The notes under the pieces were generated by a model. It saw only the letters and a list, made by a program, of their open reading frames with translations. It had not been told where the DNA came from and ran no database searches. A stretch of 34,236 nt of DNA from NCBI GenBank assembly GCA_020686985.1, contig JAJEPU010000036.1, positions 1 to 34,236 of the forward strand. Reading direction: 5' to 3'. Of the stretch, positions 1-7,479 are shown in pieces. Position 1 is the first letter of the stretch, and every line of letters begins with the position of its first letter. The position numbers were made by a program, and so were the translations under genes. The stretch is from Brotaphodocola catenula (GTDB taxonomy: Bacteria; Bacillota; Clostridia; Lachnospirales; Lachnospiraceae).

Positions 1-76
1 CAATATGCAATTAAAATACAGTAACTATGTGGCTTTCAGCCACACTCACGGCTTTGCTGTGAATAATTCAGGTTAA
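1..76 (+). mobile_element. IS200/IS605-like right end (double hairpin), possible
   Basis: Two adjacent perfect or near-perfect hairpins are seen: arms TGTGGC (28-33) and GCCACA (39-44) with a 5-base loop, then arms TCACGGC (46-52) and GCTGTGA (56-62) with a 3-base loop and one G-T pair. They are followed by ATTCAGGTTAA. Upstream, frame 1 is open for seven codons and ends in TAA at 22-24, so the left edge may hold the last codons of a gene. A short terminal ORF tail followed by compact hairpins is the usual layout of the 3' end of tnpB with its guide RNA scaffold and right end. This is a resemblance only; the window cuts off anything further left. Confidence 0.33.
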
Positions 77-127
77 TTATTAATGTTACTTACATTTTTA
101 ATCTTATTTATTAACATTATATTTTTA

Positions 128-156
128 TAAACAATTTATCAAAAATCTGCTATACT
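128..156 (+). promoter_or_regulatory. Candidate sigma-A promoter for the CYTH gene
   Basis: TAAACA at 128-133 (4 of 6 matches to the -35 consensus) and TATACT at 151-156 (5 of 6 to the -10) are separated by 17 bases. The region around it is strongly AT-rich, which raises the chance of fortuitous matches. Transcription from here would give a leader of about 95 bases before the ATG at 260. Between 80 and 119 lies an 8-base inverted repeat (81-88 with 112-119) of unknown meaning. Confidence 0.35.
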
Positions 157-259
157 ATTTGTAGCATTTTTAATTTCATTGCATAGTAGGGTAAAAAATA
201 CAACCGCTAACAAAATAAACCAAAACAATACATTATATTTTTAAGAATGGGGAATCATT

Positions 260-709
260 ATGGAAATTGAGAGAAAATATAAGATTGAAACACTCCCCGA
301 AGGATACGAAAAATTTCCTTCACGGATGATTGAACAGGCCTATCTCTGCACCGATCCTGTCGTTCGTGTTCGCCGTGATGGAGATGAATATTACATGACC
401 TACAAATCCCATGGTCTTCTCTCACGCGAGGAATACAATCTGCCTTTGAATGAAACTGCCTACCTGCATCTTCTCGAAAAAGCAGACGGAATTATCCTCT
501 GCAAACGCAGATACCGTATTCCTATCGAGGGAACTGCTCTTACAATTGAGCTTGATATTTTTGAGAGAGATTATCAGGGACTGATTCTTGCAGAAGTAGA
601 ATTTCAAACAGAAGAAGAAGCCCTCGCCTTCACTCCGCCTGCATGGTTTGGCAGAGATGTAACTTTCACTGGAGAATATCAGAACAGTAAATTGAGCAAG
701 GGACTATAA
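260..709 (+). CDS. CYTH domain protein (triphosphate-binding fold)
   Basis: The 149-residue product begins with the EIERK signature (ExExK) that defines CYTH proteins at residues 2-6. Further charged beta-strand motifs follow: VRVRR near 36, YYMTYKS near 44-50, LTIELDIF near 95 and LAEVEFQTEEEA near 110-120. CYTH enzymes bind triphosphate groups and divalent metal inside a tunnel; members include inorganic triphosphatases, thiamine triphosphatases and class IV adenylate cyclases. The length suits a stand-alone bacterial CYTH protein with no CHAD domain, so a soluble inorganic polyphosphate or triphosphate hydrolase is the likeliest role, but the substrate cannot be read from sequence. The start is preceded by a modest GGGGAA about seven bases upstream. 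It is the only intact plus-strand gene here and is likely monocistronic. Confidence 0.85.
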   Translation: MEIERKYKIETLPEGYEKFPSRMIEQAYLCTDPVVRVRRDGDEYYMTYKSHGLLSREEYNLPLNETAYLHLLEKADGIILCKRRYRIPIEGTALTIELDIFERDYQGLILAEVEFQTEEEALAFTPPAWFGRDVTFTGEYQNSKLSKGL

Positions 710-731
710 AAAAGAATATGCCTTGGCACAT

Positions 732-854
732 CCCTGCGCCGAGTGCGCATCTTCGTTCCACTGCGGTCGGTGCATAACAAGCGCCACTGGCGCTTTGCAC
801 CCTTGCGGAGCATTTTTGTATGATAGGACGCAATTTCCTATCATATAAAAAATA
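732..854. repeat. Dispersed palindromic repeat, copy 1
   Basis: This copy starts with the block CCCTGCGCCGAGTGCGCATC (732-751) and ends with a palindrome in which TATGATAGGA (820-829) faces TCCTATCATA (836-845), flanked by a T-run on the left and an A-run on the right. Both blocks recur, in the same order and orientation, near 32260-32330. In this copy about 55 extra bases lie between the blocks, including a small hairpin AAGCGCC/GGCGCTT near 779-795. Because the T-run is on the 5' side of the palindrome on both strands, it is not a conventional terminator. It is best described as a REP-like or MITE-like intergenic element. Confidence 0.7.
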
Positions 855-967
855 AACTTCTTTATTTAATCTGGTGAACCTAGTCCAACAATGTGAGAAC
901 AAGTTTGCACGACTTATTCCATCGGAGGAGCTCCCTATATTTATAATTGGAAACTGAAAAACAGCAC

Positions 968-1198
968 CTAGTGGTGCATCATCCCCATCACGCAAACGAC
1001 TAAAAACAAAATCACAAGTCCCGCGATAATCATATCCAGTTGTTTTACAGTCAGCGGAATCCGATCATAAAGTCGTTCCTTCGGCGGGAGAGACGCGCGA
1101 TACTCTTTTAAGCGCTGATTTTCTTCTCTGAGTCGCTGATTTTCCCGTTCCAACTCCGACATCTCCGTCATCTTTAGTTCCTGTTCTTTTTCTGCCAT
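968..1198 (-). CDS. Small coiled-coil protein with one C-terminal membrane helix
   Basis: About 76 residues. The first half is a strongly charged heptad-like segment (ELERENQRLREENQRLKEY, roughly residues 16-34) that should form a coiled coil. The last 22 residues form a single hydrophobic helix (MIIAGLVILFLVVCVMGMMHH). This gives a tail-anchored topology with the coiled coil in the cytoplasm. The ATG at 1198 is preferred because AAGGTG sits six bases upstream; an in-frame GTG at 1207 lies inside that ribosome binding site. It has no family I recognise. The layout recalls small FtsL/DivIC-like or cation-sensing membrane proteins, but nothing specific supports those. The next gene on the strand, mglC, ends 200 bases upstream. 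Confidence 0.6.
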   Translation of the reverse strand: MAEKEQELKMTEMSELERENQRLREENQRLKEYRASLPPKERLYDRIPLTVKQLDMIIAGLVILFLVVCVMGMMHH

Positions 1199-1297
1199 AT
1201 CTTTCACCTTCCGTTTTATTTCGTTCTTTATCTTTCTCTATCTTTCATTATCAACATCATCAAACTCGCCAAAACCATATCTGAATAAGAATATAAA

Positions 1298-1337
1298 CAT
1301 AAAGCATTCCAGCCCTCTCAGACCGAAATGCTTTATG
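1298..1337 (-). terminator. Probable terminator after mglC
   Basis: CATAAAGCATT at 1298-1308 pairs perfectly with AATGCTTTATG at 1327-1337, an 11-base stem with an 18-base loop. On the minus strand it lies about 60 bases past the mglC stop and is followed by a T-rich but interrupted run. The large loop and broken T-run make it weaker than the other terminators of the window. Confidence 0.45.
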
Positions 1338-1399
1338 AAAAAAATCAATATACTTTTATGTAACACAAACGACGTATCGAAACCCTCTCGATTTCTCGC

Positions 1400-2398
1400 T
1401 TATTTCTTTGCAATGTACTTTCTGATATCCAGAGCGATTGCAACGACGATAACGATACCCTGTGCAATGTACTGGTAGTTTGTATCTACGCCCAGATACT
1501 GTAAGCAGGTCTTTAAGATCTCGAATACCAGAACGCCGATCAGAACGCCGGAGATCTTACCGATACCACCGTTTACAGATACACCACCGATTGTACATGC
1601 TGCGATTGCCTCAAGCTCCCAGCCGTAACCCATGTTTACGGAAGAACCACCGGACTTTGCACCTACAAGGAAACCACCCAGTGCATAGCAAGCTGCTGCG
1701 GTGATGTAGATGAGGATCTTTGTCTTCTTCGTGTTAACACCGGCAACCTCTGCTGCCTGCTCGTTACCACCGATTGCGTACATATATTTACCATGAGGCA
1801 TCTTGTTGTAAACGAACCACATTGCAAGACCAACTGCCAGTGCGATGATGAACAGATACGGGATGACACCAAAGAGCTGTCCCTTTGCAACCTCAGTGTA
1901 AGCCGGACGATAACCACCGATCGGGGTTGCGTTCGTGTAAACAAGGCAGACACCATAAACGATCAACTGCATACCCAGAGTGCCGATGAATGCCGGAACC
2001 TGAAGGTAAGAAACGACAAGACCATTAATTGCACCAAATACACAGCAAACTGCTACGCAGATCAGAAGAACTGCCAGTACCCACCAGATTCCGAAGAACG
2101 GAAGGTTCGGGAAGAACTTACCACTGTAATCTGCCTTCTGAAGCAGAGTACCTGCGATACAGGCTGCCAGACCTACCATACGTCCAGCGGACAGATCAGT
2201 ACCTTTTGTGATCAAACATCCGGAAACGCCACATGCGATGATGAATCGCGGTGCCACGTTTAAGCATACGTTTTTGATGTTACTCGGTGAGAAGAATGTC
2301 GGCTGCATGATGCCGGTGTAGAGTGCCAGCAATACCAGCACAACAATGATTCCGTTATTGATAAGGAAATCTTTCGCATTAAATTTTTTTGCTGTCAT
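1400..2398 (-). CDS. mglC: Galactose/methyl-galactoside ABC transporter permease MglC
   Basis: The 332-residue product is an integral membrane permease of the BPD_transp_2 family (MglC/RbsC/XylH group). Hydrophobic helices can be followed from residue 15 to the C-terminus, and the family hallmark appears as TIGGVSVNGGIGKISGVLIG near residues 268-287. That loop contacts the ATPase. It would form the channel for galactose or glucose delivered by MglB, energised by MglA. The start is supported by AGGAGG nine bases upstream. It lies 21 bases behind mglA, so the two are surely co-transcribed, and a hairpin follows it at 1298-1337. Codon use is strongly biased, as in well-expressed genes. Specificity for galactose is inferred from the adjacent mglB. 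Confidence 0.93.
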   Translation of the reverse strand: MTAKKFNAKDFLINNGIIVVLVLLALYTGIMQPTFFSPSNIKNVCLNVAPRFIIACGVSGCLITKGTDLSAGRMVGLAACIAGTLLQKADYSGKFFPNLPFFGIWWVLAVLLICVAVCCVFGAINGLVVSYLQVPAFIGTLGMQLIVYGVCLVYTNATPIGGYRPAYTEVAKGQLFGVIPYLFIIALAVGLAMWFVYNKMPHGKYMYAIGGNEQAAEVAGVNTKKTKILIYITAAACYALGGFLVGAKSGGSSVNMGYGWELEAIAACTIGGVSVNGGIGKISGVLIGVLVFEILKTCLQYLGVDTNYQYIAQGIVIVVAIALDIRKYIAKK

Positions 2399-2419
2399 GA
2401 TTGAACCCTCCTGACTGGA

Positions 2420-3955
2420 TTATTTTTCGGCTGATTTTCCACGAAGATCAAACTGCGTTGCACACGCCATGATCTGCTCCTGAGTTGCCTCTTCGCCCTC
2501 AAGCTCTCCGGTGATGTGACCGTTACACATAACAATGATACGGTTCGACATACCGATTAGCTCAGGCATCTCGGACGAAATCATGATGATGGACTTGCCC
2601 TGTTTTACCAGATCGATCATGATCTGATAAATCTCATATTTTGCACCTACATCGATTCCTCGCGTAGGCTCGTCCATGATCAGGATATCCGGGTTGTTTG
2701 CCAGCCAGCGGGCGATGATTACCTTCTGCTGGTTACCACCTGAAAGCGACTGAATCAGGGTCTTACCACTCGGAGTTTTGATATTCAGCTTCTTGATGCT
2801 GTCCTGTACAACTGCATCGACTTTTTTCTGGTCAATCACGCCAGCGTTCGTATAGTGTTTATAAGAAGCAATCGCAGTGTTATCATTGATGCTCAAACAT
2901 CCGAGAATACCGGTTCCTCGACGGTCCTCCGTGATCATTCCGATCGAATCATCGATCGCATCTTCCGGACGCTTGATCGTCACTTCCTTGCCGAGAACTT
3001 CGATCTTACCGCTTGCGACGTGGCGCATTCCGAAGATCGCCTCCATCATCTCGGTACGCTGTGCACCGACAAGTCCACCAAATCCAAGGATCTCACCGCG
3101 TTTCAGTTCAAACGAGCAATCCTGGAACGAGCGCTCATGAATACTGCACAGGTGCTCAACCTTCAGAACGGTCTCATTCGTTCGGTAATCCTCCTTCGGC
3201 GGGTAAACATTCGTCAGCTCACGACCTACCATCTGCTTTACGATCTCATCATCAGAAATATCTGCCATCTTCCACGAACCGACATACGTTCCATCTCGCA
3301 TGATCGTGATGTCATCGGAGATCTGACGAAGCTCTGCCATCTTGTGACTGATGTAGATCATCGAAACACCTCTCGATTTCAGATCACGGATGATTCGGAA
3401 CAGCGCCTCAACCTCATTATCCGTCAGCGAAGAGGTCGGCTCATCAAGAATTACGAGTTTTGCATTCTGGCTGACCGCCTTTGCGATCTCAACCGACTGC
3501 ATCTGACCGATGGAGAGTGTTCCGAGTTTCATCTTCGGATCAAAATCCATCTTTACATTTCTCAGCCATTTCTCGGCTTCCTCATTCATCTTTTTGTGAT
3601 TAATCATCCGAAGCGGACCCACGCCCTTCATCGGGTATCTTCCCAGATACATATTCTCTGCAATGGAACGATCCGGAATCGGCTGAAGCTCCTGATGCAC
3701 CATCGCAAGACCTTTCTTGAGTGCCTCATCCGGGTTTGCAATGTTGACCTGCTCTCCATCAATAAATACCTTTCCCTCATCCATCTTGTAGATGCCGAAA
3801 AGACATTTCATCAGAGTTGATTTTCCTGCTCCGTTCTCTCCCATCAGAGCGTGAACGGTTCCGGGACGCACTTTCAAGCTGATTCCGTCCAGAGCCTTAA
3901 CGCCAGGGAAGGACTTGCTCACTCCAACCATTTCCAGTCTGTACTGTTCTGCCAT
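2420..3955 (-). CDS. mglA: Galactose/methyl-galactoside ABC transporter ATP-binding protein MglA
   Basis: The protein has 511 residues and the tandem-ATPase layout of sugar importers. The first domain has Walker A GENGAGKST near residue 38, signature LSIGQMQSVEIAKA and Walker B LVILDEPTSSL. The second has a degenerate Walker A (GLVGAQRTE), signature LSGGNQQK and Walker B ILIMDEPTRGIDVGAKYE. An intact first and degenerate second nucleotide site is typical of MglA/RbsA/XylG proteins. The start at 3955 is chosen because AAAGGAG lies nine bases upstream and homologues begin with a short segment before the SKSFPG motif; the open frame runs further upstream only through the intercistronic terminator. 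It sits between mglB and mglC and powers import across the cytoplasmic membrane. Confidence 0.95.
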   Translation of the reverse strand: MAEQYRLEMVGVSKSFPGVKALDGISLKVRPGTVHALMGENGAGKSTLMKCLFGIYKMDEGKVFIDGEQVNIANPDEALKKGLAMVHQELQPIPDRSIAENMYLGRYPMKGVGPLRMINHKKMNEEAEKWLRNVKMDFDPKMKLGTLSIGQMQSVEIAKAVSQNAKLVILDEPTSSLTDNEVEALFRIIRDLKSRGVSMIYISHKMAELRQISDDITIMRDGTYVGSWKMADISDDEIVKQMVGRELTNVYPPKEDYRTNETVLKVEHLCSIHERSFQDCSFELKRGEILGFGGLVGAQRTEMMEAIFGMRHVASGKIEVLGKEVTIKRPEDAIDDSIGMITEDRRGTGILGCLSINDNTAIASYKHYTNAGVIDQKKVDAVVQDSIKKLNIKTPSGKTLIQSLSGGNQQKVIIARWLANNPDILIMDEPTRGIDVGAKYEIYQIMIDLVKQGKSIIMISSEMPELIGMSNRIIVMCNGHITGELEGEEATQEQIMACATQFDLRGKSAEK

Positions 3956-3990
3956 CCCGTTTAACTCCTTTCCTTCCTGCCATATTTCAG

Positions 3991-4021
3991 AAAAATCGGG
4001 TGTGTCCGTGGACACACCCGG
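3991..4021 (-). terminator. Intercistronic terminator between mglB and mglA
   Basis: CGGGTGTGTCC (3997-4007) and GGACACACCCG (4010-4020) form a perfect 11-base GC-rich stem. On the minus strand it is followed by ATTTTT, giving a strong intrinsic terminator 27 bases after the mglB stop and 36 bases before the mglA start. Partial read-through would give more binding protein than ATPase and permease, as is common in binding-protein importers. Confidence 0.85.
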
Positions 4022-4047
4022 TTCCTGTCTTTCAAAGAGGTTCTAAT

Positions 4048-5169
4048 TTATTTCAGCTTGTCCAGAATCTCCTGAGCGTTGTCCTGGGTAACCTTGATGT
4101 AGTCAACCATGTTCACCGGATCAACATCCTCACCCTTCAAGTAGCCTACTGCACAATCAGCAGCCATCTTAGCCTGAGAGAAGTGATCGTTGAATACGGT
4201 ACCGGTCTGCTTGCCATCGATAACGTTCTGAACAGCCTCGGTCAGAGCATCAACACCTACCAGATAAATATCCTCGTTTACGGTACGTCCAGCTGCCTCG
4301 ATTGCCTGTAAAGCACCAAGTGCCATTGCATCGTTATTACAGAAGATAACCTCGATCTTATCGCCGTACTGGTTTAAAGCATCCTGTGCGATCTGCTGAG
4401 CCTTTGCCTGATCCCAGTCACCACGCTGTTTTAACAGCTCCTCAACCTCCATGCCCTCATCGGTCAGAGCCTTTACAGAGAACTCGGTTCTGTACTGAGC
4501 ATCTACGTTCTCCGGGTCACCCTGAATCATGATGTAAGAAACCTTGCCATCTCCGTTGATATCGCCCTTATTCTCGGTCTCGTAGATTTCCTGACCCTGA
4601 TAGGTACCGGACTGTCTAGCGTCACAACCTACATAAGTAGCCGGGATCTTCTCATCTTTCCATCTGGTCTCCTCAGCCTCATCCGGCTCACGGTTGATGA
4701 ATACAACCGGGATTCCAGCCTCCTTACACATATCGGTGATCTCCGGTGCGGAAGAAGCCTGTACCAGGTTCAGGATCAGAACGTCGTACTTCTGGGTGAT
4801 GAAGTTCTGAATCTGGTTGGTCTGCTCTGCCTGATCGCCCTTACCATCCTGGATAACAACGTTCTCAGCCTTGAATCCAAGATCCTCGGTCAGGTAACGC
4901 TGTAACTCGGTTCTGTACAGAGTCATGAAGTTATCATCGAATTTATAAATGCTGATGCCGACTTTCTTATCAGAAAGATCAACATCACCTGCAGCTTCCT
5001 TTACTGCCTCAGCGGTGCTTGCTGCCTCGGTTGCTGCTGCCTCAGTCTTTGCTGCCTCGGTCGGTGCTGCGGTAGTTGCACTGCTGGAAGTGGAACCTCC
5101 ACATGCTGTCATGGACAGAATCATTGCAGATGCCATAGCCATTGCTGTTACTTTCTTCGTTAATCTCAT
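4048..5169 (-). CDS. mglB: Galactose/glucose-binding lipoprotein MglB
   Basis: 373 residues with a lipoprotein signal ending in the lipobox MTAC (Cys near residue 23), then a Thr/Ala/Glu-rich tether of about 40 residues, then a Peripla_BP_4 domain. Ligand-site residues known from the E. coli galactose/glucose-binding protein can be matched: the YKFDDNF strand (Asp14, Phe16), NLVQ (Asn91), DAQYRT (Asp154, Arg158), GDWDQA (Trp183), NNDAMALGA (Asn211), GVDAL (Asp236) and TVFND (Asn256). His152 appears as Asn. A calcium-binding loop is present as DINGDGKVS. It captures galactose or glucose outside the membrane for MglAC. GGGAGG lies about nine bases before the ATG. A promoter with upstream direct repeats precedes it and a terminator follows. 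Confidence 0.95.
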   Translation of the reverse strand: MRLTKKVTAMAMASAMILSMTACGGSTSSSATTAAPTEAAKTEAAATEAASTAEAVKEAAGDVDLSDKKVGISIYKFDDNFMTLYRTELQRYLTEDLGFKAENVVIQDGKGDQAEQTNQIQNFITQKYDVLILNLVQASSAPEITDMCKEAGIPVVFINREPDEAEETRWKDEKIPATYVGCDARQSGTYQGQEIYETENKGDINGDGKVSYIMIQGDPENVDAQYRTEFSVKALTDEGMEVEELLKQRGDWDQAKAQQIAQDALNQYGDKIEVIFCNNDAMALGALQAIEAAGRTVNEDIYLVGVDALTEAVQNVIDGKQTGTVFNDHFSQAKMAADCAVGYLKGEDVDPVNMVDYIKVTQDNAQEILDKLK

Positions 5170-5240
5170 AGTGTAAATCCTCCCTCTACATACATGAAAT
5201 CATTGTCGAATTTTGTTTACTTTGTCCCATCGACACCTAT

Positions 5241-5308
5241 ATTATAGCCCTGCGCTTTGTATTTTTCTATAAGATTTTCTTTTCGATTTTATGGATTTTT
5301 TTCGATTT
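5241..5308 (-). promoter_or_regulatory. mglB promoter with two upstream direct repeats
   Basis: On the minus strand a perfect -10 TATAAT lies at 5241-5246, about 70 bases before the mglB start, but no recognisable -35 stands 16-18 bases upstream. Two identical copies of AAATCGAAAA lie at 5280-5289 and 5299-5308, 19 bases apart. That places them near -46 to -55 and -65 to -74 of the expected start site. A good -10 with a missing -35 and paired direct repeats just upstream is the usual form of a site for an AraC-type activator, and the YesN-like regulator at 9451-11046 is the obvious candidate. Binding is inference. Confidence 0.55.
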
Positions 5309-5321
5309 GTCATCTTTTTTA

Positions 5322-6434
5322 CTATTTTTCGGTAAAAATTCTCTGTTTGCTCCAGTAATATTTACCATTTTCCAATTCCATATTCTCCGGAATCTCCTCG
5401 CCGAGTGCTTTTGCCGTCGCAATCTTCATGATCGCTCCTGCATACTCCTTCTTATCCGAAGAGACAGTGCCGAGCATTTTCCCTGCATGCACCGCATCAA
5501 GCCCCGCTGTCGTCGCATCGATTCCGACAACGGTGATCCCGTACACCCCAGCGCGGTCGATCGCGTCAATCGCTCCAAGCGCCATATCGTCATTGTTGCT
5601 GACCACAAGCTCAATCTCCCCCGGATATTGCTCAAGCCACTGCTCCATCAGTGCGGATGCCTGACTGCGCTCCCAGTTTGCAATTCCACCTATCACTTTC
5701 TCGATCGGAACACCCGCGTCCTTGAGCGTCTGAATCGACCACTCGGTCCGAATCAGCGAATCCTGATGACTGCTCTCGCCCTCGAGAAGCACATAGCGGA
5801 CAACGCCGTCCCCGTTTCGGTCAATGCTCGCCGGATCTTTCTTGTACTGATCCGTGACGATCTGCCCCTCAAGCACAGCGCTTTCCTTTGCGTCTGCACC
5901 GACGTAGTAGAGCTGATCCCAGCGGTTCATATCCTCCTCCACCGGCTGACGGTTGAAAAAAATCGTCGGAACGCCCGCCGTCATCGCCTTGTCAATGATC
6001 GACGATGCCGAAGTCCGATCAACCGGATTAATCACAAGCACATCACAGCCAAGCGAAAGAAAACGCTCGACCTGATTATTCTGCGTGTTCTGATTTCCCT
6101 TTGCAGACTGGATGTCAAGCGTGACCTTGATTCCATTTTCCTGCTCATAGGACTTGGCACTCTCCTCAAGCTCGCTCCGCAGATTGTTGATAAACGTATC
6201 CTCTGCCCGATAAAGACTGACCCCGATCCTGATCGATTTCTTCTGCTCCGCCCTCTGATTTGACGGCGTGCACCCGGAAAGAAACAGCCCGGAAACAAGC
6301 ACTCCAAAAACAAGCAGTCCAGAAACAAACTTCCCAGAAATACATGCTCCAGAAACGCTTCGTCTGGAAGTCCTTCTTCCAAGACCACTTTTTCCAAGAC
6401 CACTTCTTTCCTCTCTTTTTGTCCATCCCATCAT
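5322..6434 (-). CDS. Second MglB-like sugar-binding lipoprotein
   Basis: About 370 residues, related to MglB over the Peripla_BP_4 domain. Ligand residues can be matched: YRAEDTF (Asp14, Phe16), INPVD (Asn91), SHQDSLIRT (His152, Asp154, Arg158), NWERSQA (Trp183), NNDDMALGA (Asn211) and GIDATT (Asp236). The Asn256 position reads as Ser. It keeps a calcium loop (DRNGDGVVR). The lipobox is LSGC. The N-terminus is unusual: before the lipobox run repeated SG/VSG/LG blocks encoded by degenerate repeats of about 15 bases. The ATG at 6434 is chosen because GGGAGGAG lies seven bases upstream. It lies 70 bases behind the anchored binding protein in the sensor operon, so it may present galactose or glucose to the sensor and not the importer. 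Confidence 0.85.
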   Translation of the reverse strand: MMGWTKREERSGLGKSGLGRRTSRRSVSGACISGKFVSGLLVFGVLVSGLFLSGCTPSNQRAEQKKSIRIGVSLYRAEDTFINNLRSELEESAKSYEQENGIKVTLDIQSAKGNQNTQNNQVERFLSLGCDVLVINPVDRTSASSIIDKAMTAGVPTIFFNRQPVEEDMNRWDQLYYVGADAKESAVLEGQIVTDQYKKDPASIDRNGDGVVRYVLLEGESSHQDSLIRTEWSIQTLKDAGVPIEKVIGGIANWERSQASALMEQWLEQYPGEIELVVSNNDDMALGAIDAIDRAGVYGITVVGIDATTAGLDAVHAGKMLGTVSSDKKEYAGAIMKIATAKALGEEIPENMELENGKYYWSKQRIFTEK

Positions 6435-6504
6435 CTTGCATCTCCTCCCTTTTCTCCCCACCCAAAAACTCCTATCACTCTAGATGAATATTATGGAAAA
6501 TCCA

Positions 6505-7479
6505 CTACTCAATCGGATAGAGCATTTTTTCATACTTCGGATTTCGCAGATCCTCTTTCTCTATATAGTAATTTGGTAGAACAATCGGGTCCTGCACCGT
6601 CTGATTCTTCGCCACTGCAACTGCCTGCCGGACACTCAGATATCCGAGACTGAACTCATCCGTGACACAGACTCCGCGAATAATCCCCTTATCCAGCTCA
6701 TTTAAGATTTTCACCGTTGTGCCCCTGCCGTAAAGCCCCTTCACATACGTCTGGTAAACACTGCTTCCTGCAAGAATATCCGCTGTCATCTCCAAACTCT
6801 TCGGATCAAGCGCAAGAATCACTGCCGTCCCGCTCTCCGGATAAACAAGTGACTCGATCGTGCTCCGAAAGTTCTCCCCTTCTCCCGGATCACTGATCCG
6901 AATCGCTGTCCGCCCCTCCTTCTCAAGCGCGGAAGAAATGCCATCGTAAAACCGTCTAACCTTTGAATTTTCTTTTTCTCCTCCAAATACATAGAACCTC
7001 ACATCCGGCTCATTTTCCTCAATCGCCTTCCTGGCAAGTGTCTTTCCCATCTCATACGTGTCTGTCATCACCACCGCCGACACCTTATCCATCGGAAGTT
7101 CTGTCCCGATCACGACAATCGGCACGGAAATCTGCTTGTCTGCAAGTGCATTTTCCAGACTCGTCTCATCGACTGCCACAGAGATCAGCACTCTCGCCCC
7201 GTCCTGCTGCTCCCTCATCAGCAGATCAATCTGCTGATCCGTCTGATTTTCCTCATAGAGGGTGACGAAACGCACATCGGCGTGGAATTCGATTCCCGCC
7301 TGATCCATGCCTTTCTTAAAATTGACATAGTACTCGTCGCTCGTCGTGTCTGCGACAATCGAGATCGGGCAGATCTCCTGCCTTCGTTCCTTGATAATCA
7401 GATCCGTCGAAGAAAGCAGATACAGAACGACGAGAAACAGCACATACACCGCCACAAATAATTTTTCTCTCGCTTTCAT
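6505..7479 (-). CDS. Membrane-anchored sugar-binding protein of the sensor operon
   Basis: About 324 residues with one N-terminal transmembrane segment (LFVAVYVLFLVVLYLL, residues 8-24) without a lipobox, then a periplasmic-binding-protein fold of the Peripla_BP_4/LacI type: SIVADTTSDEYY at the start of the domain, VVIGTELPM, YVFGGEKENSK, VILALDPKS and VCVTDEFSLGY. Galactose-contact residues are not conserved. Its ATG overlaps the kinase stop codon in TGATG, so translation is coupled. A membrane-anchored binding protein coupled to a YesM/LytS kinase resembles the described XylFII-LytS/YesN xylose-sensing system of Clostridium, so a role as sensor co-receptor is inferred. An in-frame GTG one codon earlier is an alternative start. 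Confidence 0.8.
   Translation of the reverse strand: MKAREKLFVAVYVLFLVVLYLLSSTDLIIKERRQEICPISIVADTTSDEYYVNFKKGMDQAGIEFHADVRFVTLYEENQTDQQIDLLMREQQDGARVLISVAVDETSLENALADKQISVPIVVIGTELPMDKVSAVVMTDTYEMGKTLARKAIEENEPDVRFYVFGGEKENSKVRRFYDGISSALEKEGRTAIRISDPGEGENFRSTIESLVYPESGTAVILALDPKSLEMTADILAGSSVYQTYVKGLYGRGTTVKILNELDKGIIRGVCVTDEFSLGYLSVRQAVAVAKNQTVQDPIVLPNYYIEKEDLRNPKYEKMLYPIE

Noticed and set aside
781-800. GCCACTG, the conserved core of cobalamin riboswitches, inside repeat copy 1.
   Set aside because: It is part of a short perfect hairpin in a dispersed repeat, none of the other riboswitch boxes is nearby and the cobalamin genes are 20 kb away.
666-995. Minus-strand frame of 109 codons over repeat copy 1.
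   Set aside because: It runs through the palindromic repeat and shows no protein-like pattern; a similar meaningless frame occurs over copy 2 at 32175-32363.
2855-3820. Long plus-strand open frame opposite mglA.
   Set aside because: It is the antisense shadow of a well-conserved ABC ATPase and has no ribosome binding site or family motif. The same applies to the plus-strand frames opposite 5307-6263, 8289-9029, 9607-10221 and 31041-31649.
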